From the NCBI GenBank assembly GCA_964420325.1, contig CAYQSU010000011.1, positions 4,680 through 68,679 of the forward strand: a stretch of DNA of 64,000 bases. The letters run 5' to 3'. This DNA comes from CAYQSU01 sp964420325 (lineage in GTDB: Bacteria; Pseudomonadota; Alphaproteobacteria; Rhodospirillales; Defluviicoccaceae). This document shows positions 45,028 to 56,710 of the stretch, one piece after another. The translations under genes and the position numbers were made by a program. Under the pieces are notes generated by a model. The model saw only the letters and a list, made by a program, of their open reading frames with translations, made no database searches and was not told where the DNA came from. Position 1 is the stretch's first letter, and the number at the start of each line of letters is the position of its first letter.

Positions 45028-48000
45028 CTATCGCCGGCCGTCGAGCAGCGCCGACGCCTCCTTGAGGTCGGGCGTCTCCTGGCCCTCGCTGAACGACCGA
45101 AGGACGGTCTCGAGGCTCTGCCGGGACGCCTCGCCGCCGCTGCCGGCGTCCAGGCGCACGAGGCTCATCGCCGCCCGCAGCTGCCACGCCGGCATCTGCT
45201 GGGCCGTGGCGACCGCCATCGCCCGCTGATAGCTCTCGCGGGCGTGGTCGCGCCGCTGCGGCGTCTCGATGGCCAGGAGGTCTCCCTTCAGGCGGAGGAA
45301 CTCGGCGAGGCACCAGCGCTCTCCGGTGACCTCCGCCGTCTCGACGGCGAGCTCGAGCGCCGCCAGCCCGTCCCGCGTCCGCCCGAGCCTTGCCTCGGCC
45401 TCGGCGATCCGACAGAGAAAATAGGGAAGGTGGAGGCGCGCTCCCGTCTCCTTATAGGCGTCCATCCCTCGGCGCATCGCCGCCACCACGTAGTCCGACT
45501 GCGCGCGGCGCGCGCGTGCCGCAGCCGCGACGAAGGCGGCGCGTCCCTTCTGGAAGCCGAGGTTGTACTCGTCGCACAGGGACACCGCCTCCCGTGCCTT
45601 CCCACTCATGGCGGCGCCGTCGCCCAACAGATCATCGAGCAGGGCGGCCATGTAAAGCGTATAGGCCAGCGTGAAAGGGTGGCCGAGCCGTCGCGCCAGC
45701 GCCAGGCCCTCGTCGGCCTCGGCCCGCGCCCGAACCGGATACCCGCGCAGCCACATCCCCAGCGCCCGCCACAGGATGCCGGTGATGCCCGGATCCTGGC
45801 CCAGCCGGATCGCCAGCGGCGCATGGACCTCGGGTCGGTAGAGCCCCTGCACCCGATCGAAATGAGCGTCGGCCACGTCGGCCTCGCCGGTGCAGAGCGT
45901 CATGATGCCGACGGCGAGATGTCCGGTGAGGATCATCGTCGGCTCGCCGATGCGCTCGGCCGCGGTCAGGAGCGTGTTCGCCCGTTCTCGCCCTTTGCCG
46001 AGCTCCGCCCGCGAGGCATAGAGCCGCCACAGGCCGAGGCCGACCCGCCAGCGCTCCACCTCGTCCGCCGCCTCGATGCTCAGCCGCTCCGCTCGCAGAT
46101 AGGTCTCCTCGACCACCGGGTTCGAATAGCCCATGACGGCGGTGAGCGCCGTCCCCAGGTTCAGTTCGAGGGCGAAGGCGAGGCGGCTCCGCTCCGGGGA
46201 CTCCCGCACCGCCTCCGTCAGTTTGAGCCCGTGACGCAGGTGGCTTGCCGCCTCGACGTAGGCAGACTTCTCCAACGCGAGCTTGCCCGCCTCCAGGCGG
46301 TAGCGCGCGGCTTTTTCCACGTTGCCCGCCCCCTCGTGGTGACGGGCGAGCTCTGCCGGCTCGGCCCGGCAGTACTGCGGATGTCTGTCCTCGATCTGAT
46401 CGGCGACGTAGCCGTGAAGCTTCTGCCGGTCCGCTCTGAGAAGGGAGCCGTAGGCGGCATCCTGGATCAGCGCGTGGCGGAACTCGTACGCTGCCGCCGG
46501 CGGCCGACCCTTCCGGTGCAGAAGCTCCACCTGCACCAGCCGCTCGAGGTCCTCCTGCAGGCCGGCCTCGTCGTCCTCCGGATGGACGACGCGGAGCACG
46601 TCGTAGCTGAAGTCGCGACCGAGCACCGAAGCGAGCTGAGCCAGGCTCTTGACGGGTCCCAGATGGTCCAGGCGGGCCATCAGCGAGTCGTGGAGGGTCG
46701 CGGGAATGTCGAGACCGTCGAGCGGCCTGGTCAGCACGTACCCGTCGTCGGTCCGGCGAACCTCTTCCATCTCCAGGACCGATCGGGTGAGCTCCGCGAC
46801 GAACAGCGGAACACCGTCCGTCTTGAGCAGAATCTCGTTCATGATCTCGTGCGGAAGCGCCAATTCCCCGGCCAGATGGTCGATCATCCGTGCCGCCTCG
46901 CGCCGTCCGAGCCGCTCGAGACGAAGGGGCGTCACGTACGGCCGCTGCGGCCAGACCGGCTCGGCATCGGGCCTGTACGTGACCACGACGAGAACAGGCG
47001 TGCGTTCCGCATGCTCGATAACGCGGCGCAGGAGGTCGAGCGAGCTCGGGTCGATCCAGTGCACGTCCTCGAAGACGACGAACAACGGCTTGCGCCGGGC
47101 GAGGCCCTGCATCTGCCCGATCAACGCCGAGAGGATCTTTTCCTTCTGCTCGTTCGGACTGAGCCTGATGCTGGCCAGCTCCTGCTCCGACTGAACGCCG
47201 GTCAGGGCGAAAAACAGCGGTGCCACCTCGGCGGCCCGTTCGATGCCCAAGGCCAGCAGCGCCTCGAGCTTCCCGCGCTTCACCTCGATGGTGTCGTCCG
47301 CCCGCCAGCGCGCCGCCCGGCCGAGATGATCGATGACCGGATGGAGCGGACTCTCGGCAAGGAACGACGAGAACTGGTAGCGCACCCGGATGTGGGGCTC
47401 GCGCGCGATCTCTGCGCGGAAGGCGTCGACCAGGCGGGATTTCCCGATCCCGGCCTGACCGGAGATGAGGACGACCTGGCCGTGGCCCTCCTTCGCGCAG
47501 GCCCACAGTTCGCTCAGGCGACGCTGCTCCTGCTCCCGCCCCACCAGCGCCGTGACCCGGTCGGCGCGGGTCGCCTCGAAGCGGGTGGCGGCGCTTCGTG
47601 GCCGGACGACCCGCCAGACGAACTCCGGTCGTGCGAACCCCTTCAGCTCGTGCCAGCCCAGCTCCTCGTACTCGAACAGCTCGCCCAGCAGACGCCGCGT
47701 GATGGTGCCGATCACCACGGTGTTGGGCGCGGCCAGGTTTTGCAGTCGCGCGGCCCGGTTCGGCGTTTCACCGAAGACCGCCATCTCCTCCGAGACGGTC
47801 TCGCCCACGAGATCGCCGGCGACGACCAGCCCGGTCGCGATGCCGATGCGGACGGCGATCTCGACGGCGAGCTCTTTCCCGACCTCGGCGCCGAGCTTGC
47901 GGATGCCGGCGACCGCGGCGAGCGCGCTGCGCACCGCCCGCTCTGGATCATCCTCGTGGGCGCGAGGATAGCCGAAATAGACGACGATGCCGTCGCCGAG

Positions 48001-48321
48001 GAAGCGCGCGACATAGCCGTCGAACTGCCGCACCGCCTCGGCACACGCCTGGCGGAACAGACGCACGACCCGCCTCAGCTCTTCAGGATCGAGCTTCTGG
48101 GATAGCGCCGTCGAATCGACGAGATCGCAGAACACGACCGTCAGCCGGCGGCGCTCGGCCTGTCGCGCGATGAGGGCGCGACCGCTCTCGCCCTCGTTCT
48201 CGCGATAGCCTGCTTGGCTCGCGTCGGCGAGACCGGCGAGCCGGTGGCCGCACTGGCCGCAGAACCTGAACGTCGCCGGATTCACGAAGCCGCAATGGCC
48301 GCACGTCACAACCGGGTCCAC
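45028..48321 (-). CDS. Zinc-ribbon / class III nucleotidyl cyclase / AAA ATPase / TPR signalling protein
   Basis: A 1097-residue soluble multidomain protein. Order: N-terminal zinc ribbon (C7, C10, C21, C24), class III adenylate/guanylate cyclase domain about 58-240 with both metal-binding Asp (D66 in FCDLVDST and D110 in FLGDGIVVYFG) and transition-state Asn/Arg (N188, R192 in ETPNRAARLQ), then an AAA ATPase domain with Walker A GQAGIGKS (288-295) and Walker B FVVFEDVHW, and a long C-terminal TPR-like region (about 640-1090). The residues needed for cyclase activity appear intact. The GTG start at 48321 follows a GGAG site. Likely makes a cyclic nucleotide under ATPase/TPR control; the nucleotide and partners are unknown. 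Confidence 0.9.
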   Translation of the reverse strand: MDPVVTCGHCGFVNPATFRFCGQCGHRLAGLADASQAGYRENEGESGRALIARQAERRRLTVVFCDLVDSTALSQKLDPEELRRVVRLFRQACAEAVRQFDGYVARFLGDGIVVYFGYPRAHEDDPERAVRSALAAVAGIRKLGAEVGKELAVEIAVRIGIATGLVVAGDLVGETVSEEMAVFGETPNRAARLQNLAAPNTVVIGTITRRLLGELFEYEELGWHELKGFARPEFVWRVVRPRSAATRFEATRADRVTALVGREQEQRRLSELWACAKEGHGQVVLISGQAGIGKSRLVDAFRAEIAREPHIRVRYQFSSFLAESPLHPVIDHLGRAARWRADDTIEVKRGKLEALLALGIERAAEVAPLFFALTGVQSEQELASIRLSPNEQKEKILSALIGQMQGLARRKPLFVVFEDVHWIDPSSLDLLRRVIEHAERTPVLVVVTYRPDAEPVWPQRPYVTPLRLERLGRREAARMIDHLAGELALPHEIMNEILLKTDGVPLFVAELTRSVLEMEEVRRTDDGYVLTRPLDGLDIPATLHDSLMARLDHLGPVKSLAQLASVLGRDFSYDVLRVVHPEDDEAGLQEDLERLVQVELLHRKGRPPAAAYEFRHALIQDAAYGSLLRADRQKLHGYVADQIEDRHPQYCRAEPAELARHHEGAGNVEKAARYRLEAGKLALEKSAYVEAASHLRHGLKLTEAVRESPERSRLAFALELNLGTALTAVMGYSNPVVEETYLRAERLSIEAADEVERWRVGLGLWRLYASRAELGKGRERANTLLTAAERIGEPTMILTGHLAVGIMTLCTGEADVADAHFDRVQGLYRPEVHAPLAIRLGQDPGITGILWRALGMWLRGYPVRARAEADEGLALARRLGHPFTLAYTLYMAALLDDLLGDGAAMSGKAREAVSLCDEYNLGFQKGRAAFVAAAARARRAQSDYVVAAMRRGMDAYKETGARLHLPYFLCRIAEAEARLGRTRDGLAALELAVETAEVTGERWCLAEFLRLKGDLLAIETPQRRDHARESYQRAMAVATAQQMPAWQLRAAMSLVRLDAGSGGEASRQSLETVLRSFSEGQETPDLKEASALLDGRR

Positions 48322-48398
48322 CCTGCACTCCCGGCGAATCGACTCCCGCCTCGGCGCAACTTACATCCGCCGGCGCGCTCGCCGTCCGCTCTTTCCCC

Positions 48399-48420
48399 CC
48401 GGGATCCGCACCGATCCCGG
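48399..48420 (-). terminator. Inverted repeat after mutT, possible terminator
   Basis: Stem CCGGGATC paired with GATCCCGG, eight base pairs with a six-base loop, about 80 bases past the mutT stop on the same strand and before the large cyclase gene. No clear T-run. Could also be an operator for the cyclase gene. Confidence 0.4.
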
Positions 48421-48499
48421 AACACCCAAATGCGTATGATAGGATGGTCGTTCCAATCCCGGAAGCAAAAGCTTCGCAAGCGACGAACGGAACAAAGGG

Positions 48500-48961
48500 C
48501 TAGAGGAAATCCCGGAGGAAGGCGACAAGCGGCGGGTCCGCAGGCGGCATCGCGAGCCCGGCCATCGCCGCCGGCCGCACCCACCTGAGTTCCTGGCCTT
48601 CCCGAGCCTGAGGCATTCCGCGCCACACCCGGCAGACGTAGAGCGGCATCAACAGATGGAAGTCGTCGTAGGCATGGGAGGCGAAGGTGAGCGGCGCAAG
48701 GCAGCTCTCGGTGACGTCAAGCCCGAGCTCTTCGCCCATCTCCCGGATCAGCGCCTCCTCCGGCGTCTCGCCGTCGCCCACCTTTCCGCCCGGAAACTCC
48801 CAGAGTCCTGCCATGCGCTTCCCTGCCGGGCGCCGGCTCAAGAGCACCCGGCCGTCGACATCGACGAGCGCCACGGCTGCGACCAGGACGATGGGCAGCG
48901 ATCTCTCGCGGGCCGGCGTCGGGATACGGAGGCAGCCGGGTTCAGGACCGGTAATCGGCAT
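48500..48961 (-). CDS. mutT: MutT-type Nudix hydrolase
   Basis: A 153-residue Nudix pyrophosphohydrolase, likely 8-oxo-dGTP sanitising. The Nudix box is intact: GGKVGDGETPEEALIREMGE followed by ELGL. N-terminal IVLVAAVALVDVDGRVLLSR and the GLWEFPGGK segment are typical of MutT. The ATG at 48961 is preferred; it overlaps the argJ stop by 20 bases. The short N-terminal extension before VLVAAVALVD is unusual but minor. Co-transcribed with argJ and the parvulin gene. Confidence 0.9.
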   Translation of the reverse strand: MPITGPEPGCLRIPTPARERSLPIVLVAAVALVDVDGRVLLSRRPAGKRMAGLWEFPGGKVGDGETPEEALIREMGEELGLDVTESCLAPLTFASHAYDDFHLLMPLYVCRVWRGMPQAREGQELRWVRPAAMAGLAMPPADPPLVAFLRDFL

Positions 48962-50174
48962 TGATGGCAATGTAGTCGTGGGTGAGATCGCAGGTCCACA
49001 CCGTGGCCCGCCCCTCGCCCACGCCCACGTCGACGGCGATGTCGATCTCGAAACCGCGCATGTGCCGGGCGACCGGCGTCTCGTCGTAGCAGGGGACGAC
49101 CGCGCCCCGTTCGGTGATCGGGATGCCGCCGATGCGGATGACGATGCGCTCGCGTTCCGCCTTTTCCTGCGCCTTGCCGACCGCCATCACGATCCGGCCC
49201 CAGTTGGCGTCGCCGCCGGCGATCGCCGTCTTCACCAGGGGCGAGTTGGCGATGGACAGCGCGATGCGGTGCGCCGCGGTGTCGGTCTCGGCGCCGGTGA
49301 CGGTGACTGCGACGAACTTCGACGCCCCCTCGCCGTCGCGGACGACGAGGTGCGCAAGCTCCCGGCAGACCTCGCCCAGCTTGGCGGCGAAGTCGCCGAG
49401 GCGGGGGTCGGCGGCATCGACGATCCTCTCGCCGCCGGCGGCGCCCGTGGCGAACACCAGAGCGGTGTCGCTGGTCGAGGTGTCGCTGTCGACGGTGATG
49501 CAGTTGAAGGACCGCTCTGCGGCAGCGCTGAACAGGGTCTGCAACGGCTCCGGAGCGATCGCCGCATCGGTGAACACGAAGGCCAGCATCGTCGCCATGT
49601 CGGGGGCGATCATGCCGGAGCCCTTGACGATGCCGTTGATCGTCACAGGGGTGCCGCCGACGATGGCCCGGCGGGTCGAGCCCTTGGGGAAGGTGTCGGT
49701 CGTGCCGATGGCGCGCGCCGCCGCCTCCCAGCCGTCGCTCCGCAGATCGTCCCGCATGCCGGCCAGGGCGTCGGTGATCTTGTGGTCCGGCAACGGTTCG
49801 CCGATCACCCCCGTCGAGGCGACGAGGACGTGCGCCGGCGGACAGGAGAACACGCGGGAGGCGGCCGCCGCCGAGCGCTCGACGGCCTGGTCGCCAGCCC
49901 GGCCGGTGAACGCGTTGGCGTTGCCGGCATTGACGACGAGTGCCCGCGCGCGCCCGCCCATGAGCGCCTGCCTGCACCACAGCACCGGCGCCGACGCCGT
50001 GACCGAGCGCGTGAGCACGCCGGCGACCGACGTGCCCTCTGCCAGCTCGACCAGCAGCACGTCGTCCCGGTCCCTGTACCGGAGTCCGCAGGCGCGGGTC
50101 GACATGCGCACGCCTCGGACCGGCGGCATGTCGGGAAAGCCTGCGGACGCCAGTGGCGAGACCTTGGCCGTCAT
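48942..50174 (-). CDS. argJ: Bifunctional glutamate N-acetyltransferase / amino-acid acetyltransferase
   Basis: ArgJ transfers the acetyl group from N-acetylornithine to glutamate in the cyclic arginine pathway. 410 residues. The self-cleavage site is intact: T195 in APDMATML, the new N-terminal nucleophile of the beta chain, with KGSGMIAPDM before it. NAGNANAFTG and SDTSTSDTAL are also typical. The ATG at 50174 is used; a TTG at 50189 overlapping the upstream stop in a TTGA is the alternative. With argH at 29.5 kb it covers two arginine steps in the window. Confidence 0.95.
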   Translation of the reverse strand: MTAKVSPLASAGFPDMPPVRGVRMSTRACGLRYRDRDDVLLVELAEGTSVAGVLTRSVTASAPVLWCRQALMGGRARALVVNAGNANAFTGRAGDQAVERSAAAASRVFSCPPAHVLVASTGVIGEPLPDHKITDALAGMRDDLRSDGWEAAARAIGTTDTFPKGSTRRAIVGGTPVTINGIVKGSGMIAPDMATMLAFVFTDAAIAPEPLQTLFSAAAERSFNCITVDSDTSTSDTALVFATGAAGGERIVDAADPRLGDFAAKLGEVCRELAHLVVRDGEGASKFVAVTVTGAETDTAAHRIALSIANSPLVKTAIAGGDANWGRIVMAVGKAQEKAERERIVIRIGGIPITERGAVVPCYDETPVARHMRGFEIDIAVDVGVGEGRATVWTCDLTHDYIAINADYRS

Positions 50175-50185
50175 CGCGAACGGTT

Positions 50186-51058
50186 TCAATCCTTGGGCTT
50201 GGGAGGAGCCCCGTCGCCGGGCGGCTCGTCTGCCGCCGGGATGTTCTTGTCGAAGCGCGCGATCTCGGCCTTCTTGCGCAGCTCTTCGACGTACTCCGCG
50301 CGGAGCGCGAGTCCGAGCTCGCTGCGGATCTGCGGCTCCATTCTCTCGAACGGCGGCGGGTCGGCCATCCGCCGGTCATCGACCTTGATCACATGCCAGC
50401 CGAACTCGCTCCTCACCGGCGTCCTCGTGTGCTCGCCAACCTTGAGGGCGAACGCCGCATCGGCAAACTCCGGGACCATCTCCGCACGGCTGAAGTAGCC
50501 GAGGTCGCCGCCGGCCTTCCGGGACGAGTCCACCGACCATTTCTCAGCGAGTACGGAGAAGTCCGCACCGGCATCGAGCTGCTTGATCAGCTCCACGGCC
50601 TCGACCTCCTGTTCGAGCAGGATGTGCCGCGCCCTCACCTGGTCACGGGCGCTGGTGTCCGCCATCAGCTGCTGATAGCGCGCCTTGACCGCCTCCTCGG
50701 TGAGCTCGCCTGCGATCTTGCGCTGCAGGATCACCTGTTCCAGCACCATGTCCTCGACGAACTGCAGCTGGGCGCGAACCTCCGGCTCGTAGGCGAGGCC
50801 CTGCTTGCGTGCCTCGTCGGCAAGAAGCCGGGAATCGATGATGAGGTTGAGCAGCACCGGCATCACCACGTTGTCCGGCGTATCCCGCAGCTGCAGCGGC
50901 AAACGGTTCTTGGCGCGCAGCACCTCGGAAAGCCGGATCTCGAGGCCGTTGACGACGGCAAGGACCGGATCATCGGTGGCCGCCGCCGGTCCCGGATGCG
51001 CGCCGGACGCGGCGAGGGCGCCGCACAGCACGGCAACGCGGGCGATTGTCAGGCCCAT
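50186..51058 (-). CDS. Periplasmic parvulin-type peptidyl-prolyl isomerase
   Basis: A 290-residue SurA/PrsA-like foldase. Signal peptide at the N-terminus, SurA_N-like helical region, a parvulin domain about 133-230 (RARHILLEQEVEA, KAGGDLGYFSRAEMVPEFAD and GWHVIKVDDRR) and a short charged C-terminus. It catalyses proline isomerisation in exported proteins. ATG at 51058, divergent from secA, which fits a secretion theme. The argJ start lies about 12 bases after the stop. Confidence 0.92.
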   Translation of the reverse strand: MGLTIARVAVLCGALAASGAHPGPAAATDDPVLAVVNGLEIRLSEVLRAKNRLPLQLRDTPDNVVMPVLLNLIIDSRLLADEARKQGLAYEPEVRAQLQFVEDMVLEQVILQRKIAGELTEEAVKARYQQLMADTSARDQVRARHILLEQEVEAVELIKQLDAGADFSVLAEKWSVDSSRKAGGDLGYFSRAEMVPEFADAAFALKVGEHTRTPVRSEFGWHVIKVDDRRMADPPPFERMEPQIRSELGLALRAEYVEELRKKAEIARFDKNIPAADEPPGDGAPPKPKD

Positions 51059-51335
51059 TCAGACCCCTCCTCCACGTCGCCGTTCCATGCGGCGACGGCC
51101 GGATCATGCACAAACGCCATCCGGACACAAGGCCGGTTCGCGCCGATCTTTGCCCGCGCACGGTACCGTGCCGTCGACGGCCCGGCCGAGGTGGCGGACG
51201 TTCAGCCGTCCTTGCTCCCGGGATCGGCGCTCCGCGGCCCGCGTTGACAGGGTGCGTCCCCGTCTCTATCTCTTGCGCAGCGGTTGATCGAAGCCGGCAC
51301 GCTCCTGCTTTGTGTCCTTCTACCGAGGATTATTG
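51059..51335. promoter_or_regulatory. Divergent parvulin / secA intergenic region
   Basis: A 277-base spacer between divergent starts, expected to contain both promoters. I found no clear palindrome or SecM-like leader peptide. GAGG at 51325-51328 is the Shine-Dalgarno for secA. Confidence 0.3.
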
Positions 51336-54086
<2,751 letters not shown>

Positions 54087-54114
54087 TGGCGAGTCCGGAC
54101 AGGCGAACCGGGCG

Positions 54115-54801
54115 GTGCGCATCGTCTGCCTCCAGCACGTTCCGTTCGAGGGTCCGGCGGCGATCGCCGACCGGGCCGTGGCCGCCGGGCACGAGATCCT
54201 CGGGTGCCACCTCTATCGCGGCGATCCGCTGCCGGCGCGGGACGCCTTCGACATGCTGGTCGTCATGGGCGGCCCGATGAGCGTCAACGACGTGGCCCGG
54301 CATCCGTGGATCGAGCCCGAGACGCGACTGATCGCAGACGTCATCGCCGCCGGCACGCCGCTCCTCGGCGTCTGCCTCGGGGCTCAGCTCATGGCCAAGG
54401 CCCTCGGCGCGTCCGTCTATCCCGCGACCGAAAAGGAGATCGGCTGGTTTCCCGTTCGCGCCATCGACGAGGGTGCAGGCGATATCCTGTTCGCCCTGCC
54501 GCAGTCCTTCACGCCTCTCCATTGGCACGGCGAGACCTTCGATCATCCGCCGCGTGCCGTGCGTCTCGCCGAAACGGAGGTCTGCGCCAACCAGGCGTTT
54601 CAGGTCGGGCCGCGCGCCGTCGGCCTGCAGTTCCATATGGAAGCGACCCGCGAGAGCGTCGACGCCCTCGTTCGCCACTGCTCCGCCGACATCACCGGCG
54701 GCCGCTACCAGCAATCGCCCGAAGCGATCCGCGAGGGCGCGACGAGGGTCGCCGACCTCCACGCCATCCTGTTCCGGCTCCTCGACTTCCTGGTGCGGTG
54801 A
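54115..54801 (+). CDS. Class I glutamine amidotransferase domain protein
   Basis: A 228-residue stand-alone type-1 glutamine amidotransferase, GMP-synthase-like. Catalytic Cys in GVCLGAQL, His and Glu in LQFHMEAT; oxyanion segment VVMGGPMSV. It hydrolyses glutamine to feed ammonia to an unknown acceptor. GTG start at 54115, 28 bases after the secA stop. There is no synthetase domain, so it may partner with another protein or act as a gamma-glutamyl hydrolase-type enzyme. Confidence 0.85.
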   Translation: MRIVCLQHVPFEGPAAIADRAVAAGHEILGCHLYRGDPLPARDAFDMLVVMGGPMSVNDVARHPWIEPETRLIADVIAAGTPLLGVCLGAQLMAKALGASVYPATEKEIGWFPVRAIDEGAGDILFALPQSFTPLHWHGETFDHPPRAVRLAETEVCANQAFQVGPRAVGLQFHMEATRESVDALVRHCSADITGGRYQQSPEAIREGATRVADLHAILFRLLDFLVR

Positions 54802-54963
54802 GCCCGGCGCCGATCCGGTTTGGTGAGCGTCATTACGAAAAGTTTAAGTGAATGTGAGCCAGGATCGGACGTATGATGCTGCTCCCGGTTGCGGAACGCT
54901 TCATAACTCCGGCGTCATGTACGACGCCCCTCACCGCGCCGACCGACAAGCAGGAGGCTTCCC

Positions 54964-55755
54964 ATGGTCCTTTCGGTTCAACGCCTTGGCGTTCTCGCTG
55001 TCCTCGCGCTTCTGATCACCGGCGCCGCCGGGGCGGTGCGGGCGGAAGGCGAGAAGTCCGGCGCGACCGACCGGCAATCAGTCGAGGAGATTGTCCGCCA
55101 GTACCTGCTCGCCAACCCGGAAGTCATTGTCGAGGCGATGGAGGTCCTGCGCAAGCGACAGGAGGACGCGGAGGCCCAAAGAATAAAGAGCCTCATTTCC
55201 GAAAGGTCCAAGGACATCTTCGAGAGCCCGGATGCTCCAATCGACGGCAATACCGATGGCGATGTGACGCTCGTCGAGTTCTTTGATTACCAATGCGGCT
55301 ACTGCAAGCGCGCGTTTCCCGACATGATGAAGGTGGTCCGCGAGGACGGCAACGTCCGCCTCGTCTTCAAGGAGTTTCCGATCCTGGGGCCGGCGTCGGT
55401 CTATGCCGCCAAGGCGGCCCTGGCGTCGCGGGAGCAGGGCAAGTACGTGCCGTTCCATCAGGCGCTGATGGAGGCGAAGGGGCAGCTCTCGGAAGACCGC
55501 GTGCTCAAGATCGCGACATCGGTCGGCCTCGACGGTGACGCGCTGGTCAAGAGCATCAAGGACAAAGGGCCCGAGTACGACCGGATCATCCAGAAGAACC
55601 GCGAGCTCGCCCAGGACCTCGGCATCACCGGAACGCCGGCGTACCTGATCAACGACATCCAGGTGCCCGGTCTCGTCGACTATGAGACGATGAAGAAGCT
55701 GGTGGCGAGGGCCCGCGAACTCGCCGCCGAGAAGAAAGCCGCAAAGGAGTCGTAG
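54964..55755 (+). CDS. DsbA/ScsC-like periplasmic thiol oxidoreductase
   Basis: A 263-residue exported thioredoxin-fold protein. Signal peptide (LGVLAVLALLITGAAGAVRA), then a helical N-terminal region (SVEEIVRQYLLANPEVI, resembling ScsC-type oligomerisation stalks) and the DsbA-like domain with active site CGYC (C111-C114) in FFDYQCGYCKR, and cis-Pro loop TGTPAYLIN. It probably forms or isomerises disulfides in the periplasm. ATG at 54964. Converges with porB, 37 bases apart. Confidence 0.9.
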   Translation: MVLSVQRLGVLAVLALLITGAAGAVRAEGEKSGATDRQSVEEIVRQYLLANPEVIVEAMEVLRKRQEDAEAQRIKSLISERSKDIFESPDAPIDGNTDGDVTLVEFFDYQCGYCKRAFPDMMKVVREDGNVRLVFKEFPILGPASVYAAKAALASREQGKYVPFHQALMEAKGQLSEDRVLKIATSVGLDGDALVKSIKDKGPEYDRIIQKNRELAQDLGITGTPAYLINDIQVPGLVDYETMKKLVARARELAAEKKAAKES

Positions 55756-55792
55756 GCGCACGGCGGTCGCCGGCGGCGGCGAGGGTGAACGC

Positions 55793-56710
55793 TCAGGGAG
55801 CGACCCGGTCCCAGTAGGCGTCGACGTGTGCCTGGATCGTTCGGATCAGAGCGTCGTTGCGCTCGGGCTCGAACAGATGCGCAAAGCGTCCCTGGGCCCG
55901 CAGATAGGTTTCGACCGGAAGCCTCGGGTGGGGAACTCGAGTGTGGATGACCTTGCCCTCCGCATACTCCTTCAAGGGCCAGATGCCGGTGCGCACGGCG
56001 AGCTTGCCGATCTCGACCGTCCGGCTCGGTTCGAACTCCCAGCCCGTGGGACAAGGCGAAAGCGCAAGGATCAGCCGCGGCCCCTTCAGGCCCTTCGCCG
56101 TCTCGATCTTGCGGACGAGGTCGAGCGGCTCGGCACCGATGACCGTCGCCACATAGGCCGGGGCGTGGGCCGTCCAGATGGCAAACAGGTCCTTTTTCAC
56201 GCCCGCGTGCCCCGAGGGTCCGGTGCTGGTGACGGTGCGCGCACCCAAGGGCGTCGCCGCGGAGGCCTGCTGCCCGGTGTTGCCGTAGCCTTCGTTGTCG
56301 TAGCAGATGTAGAGAAAATCGAGGCCGCGCTCGATCGCCGCCGAGGTCGCGGAGAGCCCCATGCCGTAGGCCGCGCCGTCGCCGGTGAGCACGACGACGC
56401 CGAGATCCTCCTCGGCGCCGATGCGGCCCGTCTTCAGCAAGCAATCGAGGGCGTCGCGAACCCCTTGCGCGCCGGCCGGCGCCGAGGCCATCGCCGTATA
56501 CAGCCAGGAGCCGCGAAACGGGGTGAACGGGTAGACGGCGAGCAGCGTCATGCACCCGGCGGCATTGACGAACACCGTCCGTTCGCCGAGCACGTCGTAA
56601 ATCTCCTTGACCGCCTCGAGCGCGCCGCAGCCGGCGCACATCGCGGTGCCGGCACCCAACAGGTGGGACGATGGCAGCGCGCGGGCGCTGGTGAACCGCG
56701 TCCCGCTCAT
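55793..56710 (-). CDS. 2-oxoacid:ferredoxin oxidoreductase beta subunit (PorB-like)
   Basis: A 305-residue TPP-binding subunit. The cluster cysteines C25 and C28 (MCAGCGALEAVK), C53 (NAAGCMTL) and a distal Cys in ALSPCPTGWEF are present. TPP-binding segments are LTGDGAAYGMG and YDNEGYGNTGQQAS. With the alpha and gamma-delta genes it forms an enzyme converting a 2-oxoacid (probably pyruvate), CoA and oxidised ferredoxin to acyl-CoA, CO2 and reduced ferredoxin. ATG overlaps the alpha stop in ATGA. Confidence 0.92.
   Translation of the reverse strand: MSGTRFTSARALPSSHLLGAGTAMCAGCGALEAVKEIYDVLGERTVFVNAAGCMTLLAVYPFTPFRGSWLYTAMASAPAGAQGVRDALDCLLKTGRIGAEEDLGVVVLTGDGAAYGMGLSATSAAIERGLDFLYICYDNEGYGNTGQQASAATPLGARTVTSTGPSGHAGVKKDLFAIWTAHAPAYVATVIGAEPLDLVRKIETAKGLKGPRLILALSPCPTGWEFEPSRTVEIGKLAVRTGIWPLKEYAEGKVIHTRVPHPRLPVETYLRAQGRFAHLFEPERNDALIRTIQAHVDAYWDRVAP

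Noticed and set aside
46101..46130. GGTTCGAAT string resembling a tRNA T-arm
   Set aside because: It lies inside the TPR region of the cyclase gene and no cloverleaf can be drawn.
44878..48105. A 1075-residue open frame antisense to the cyclase/AAA gene
   Set aside because: The opposite strand has well-formed zinc ribbon, cyclase, Walker and TPR motifs; this frame has none.
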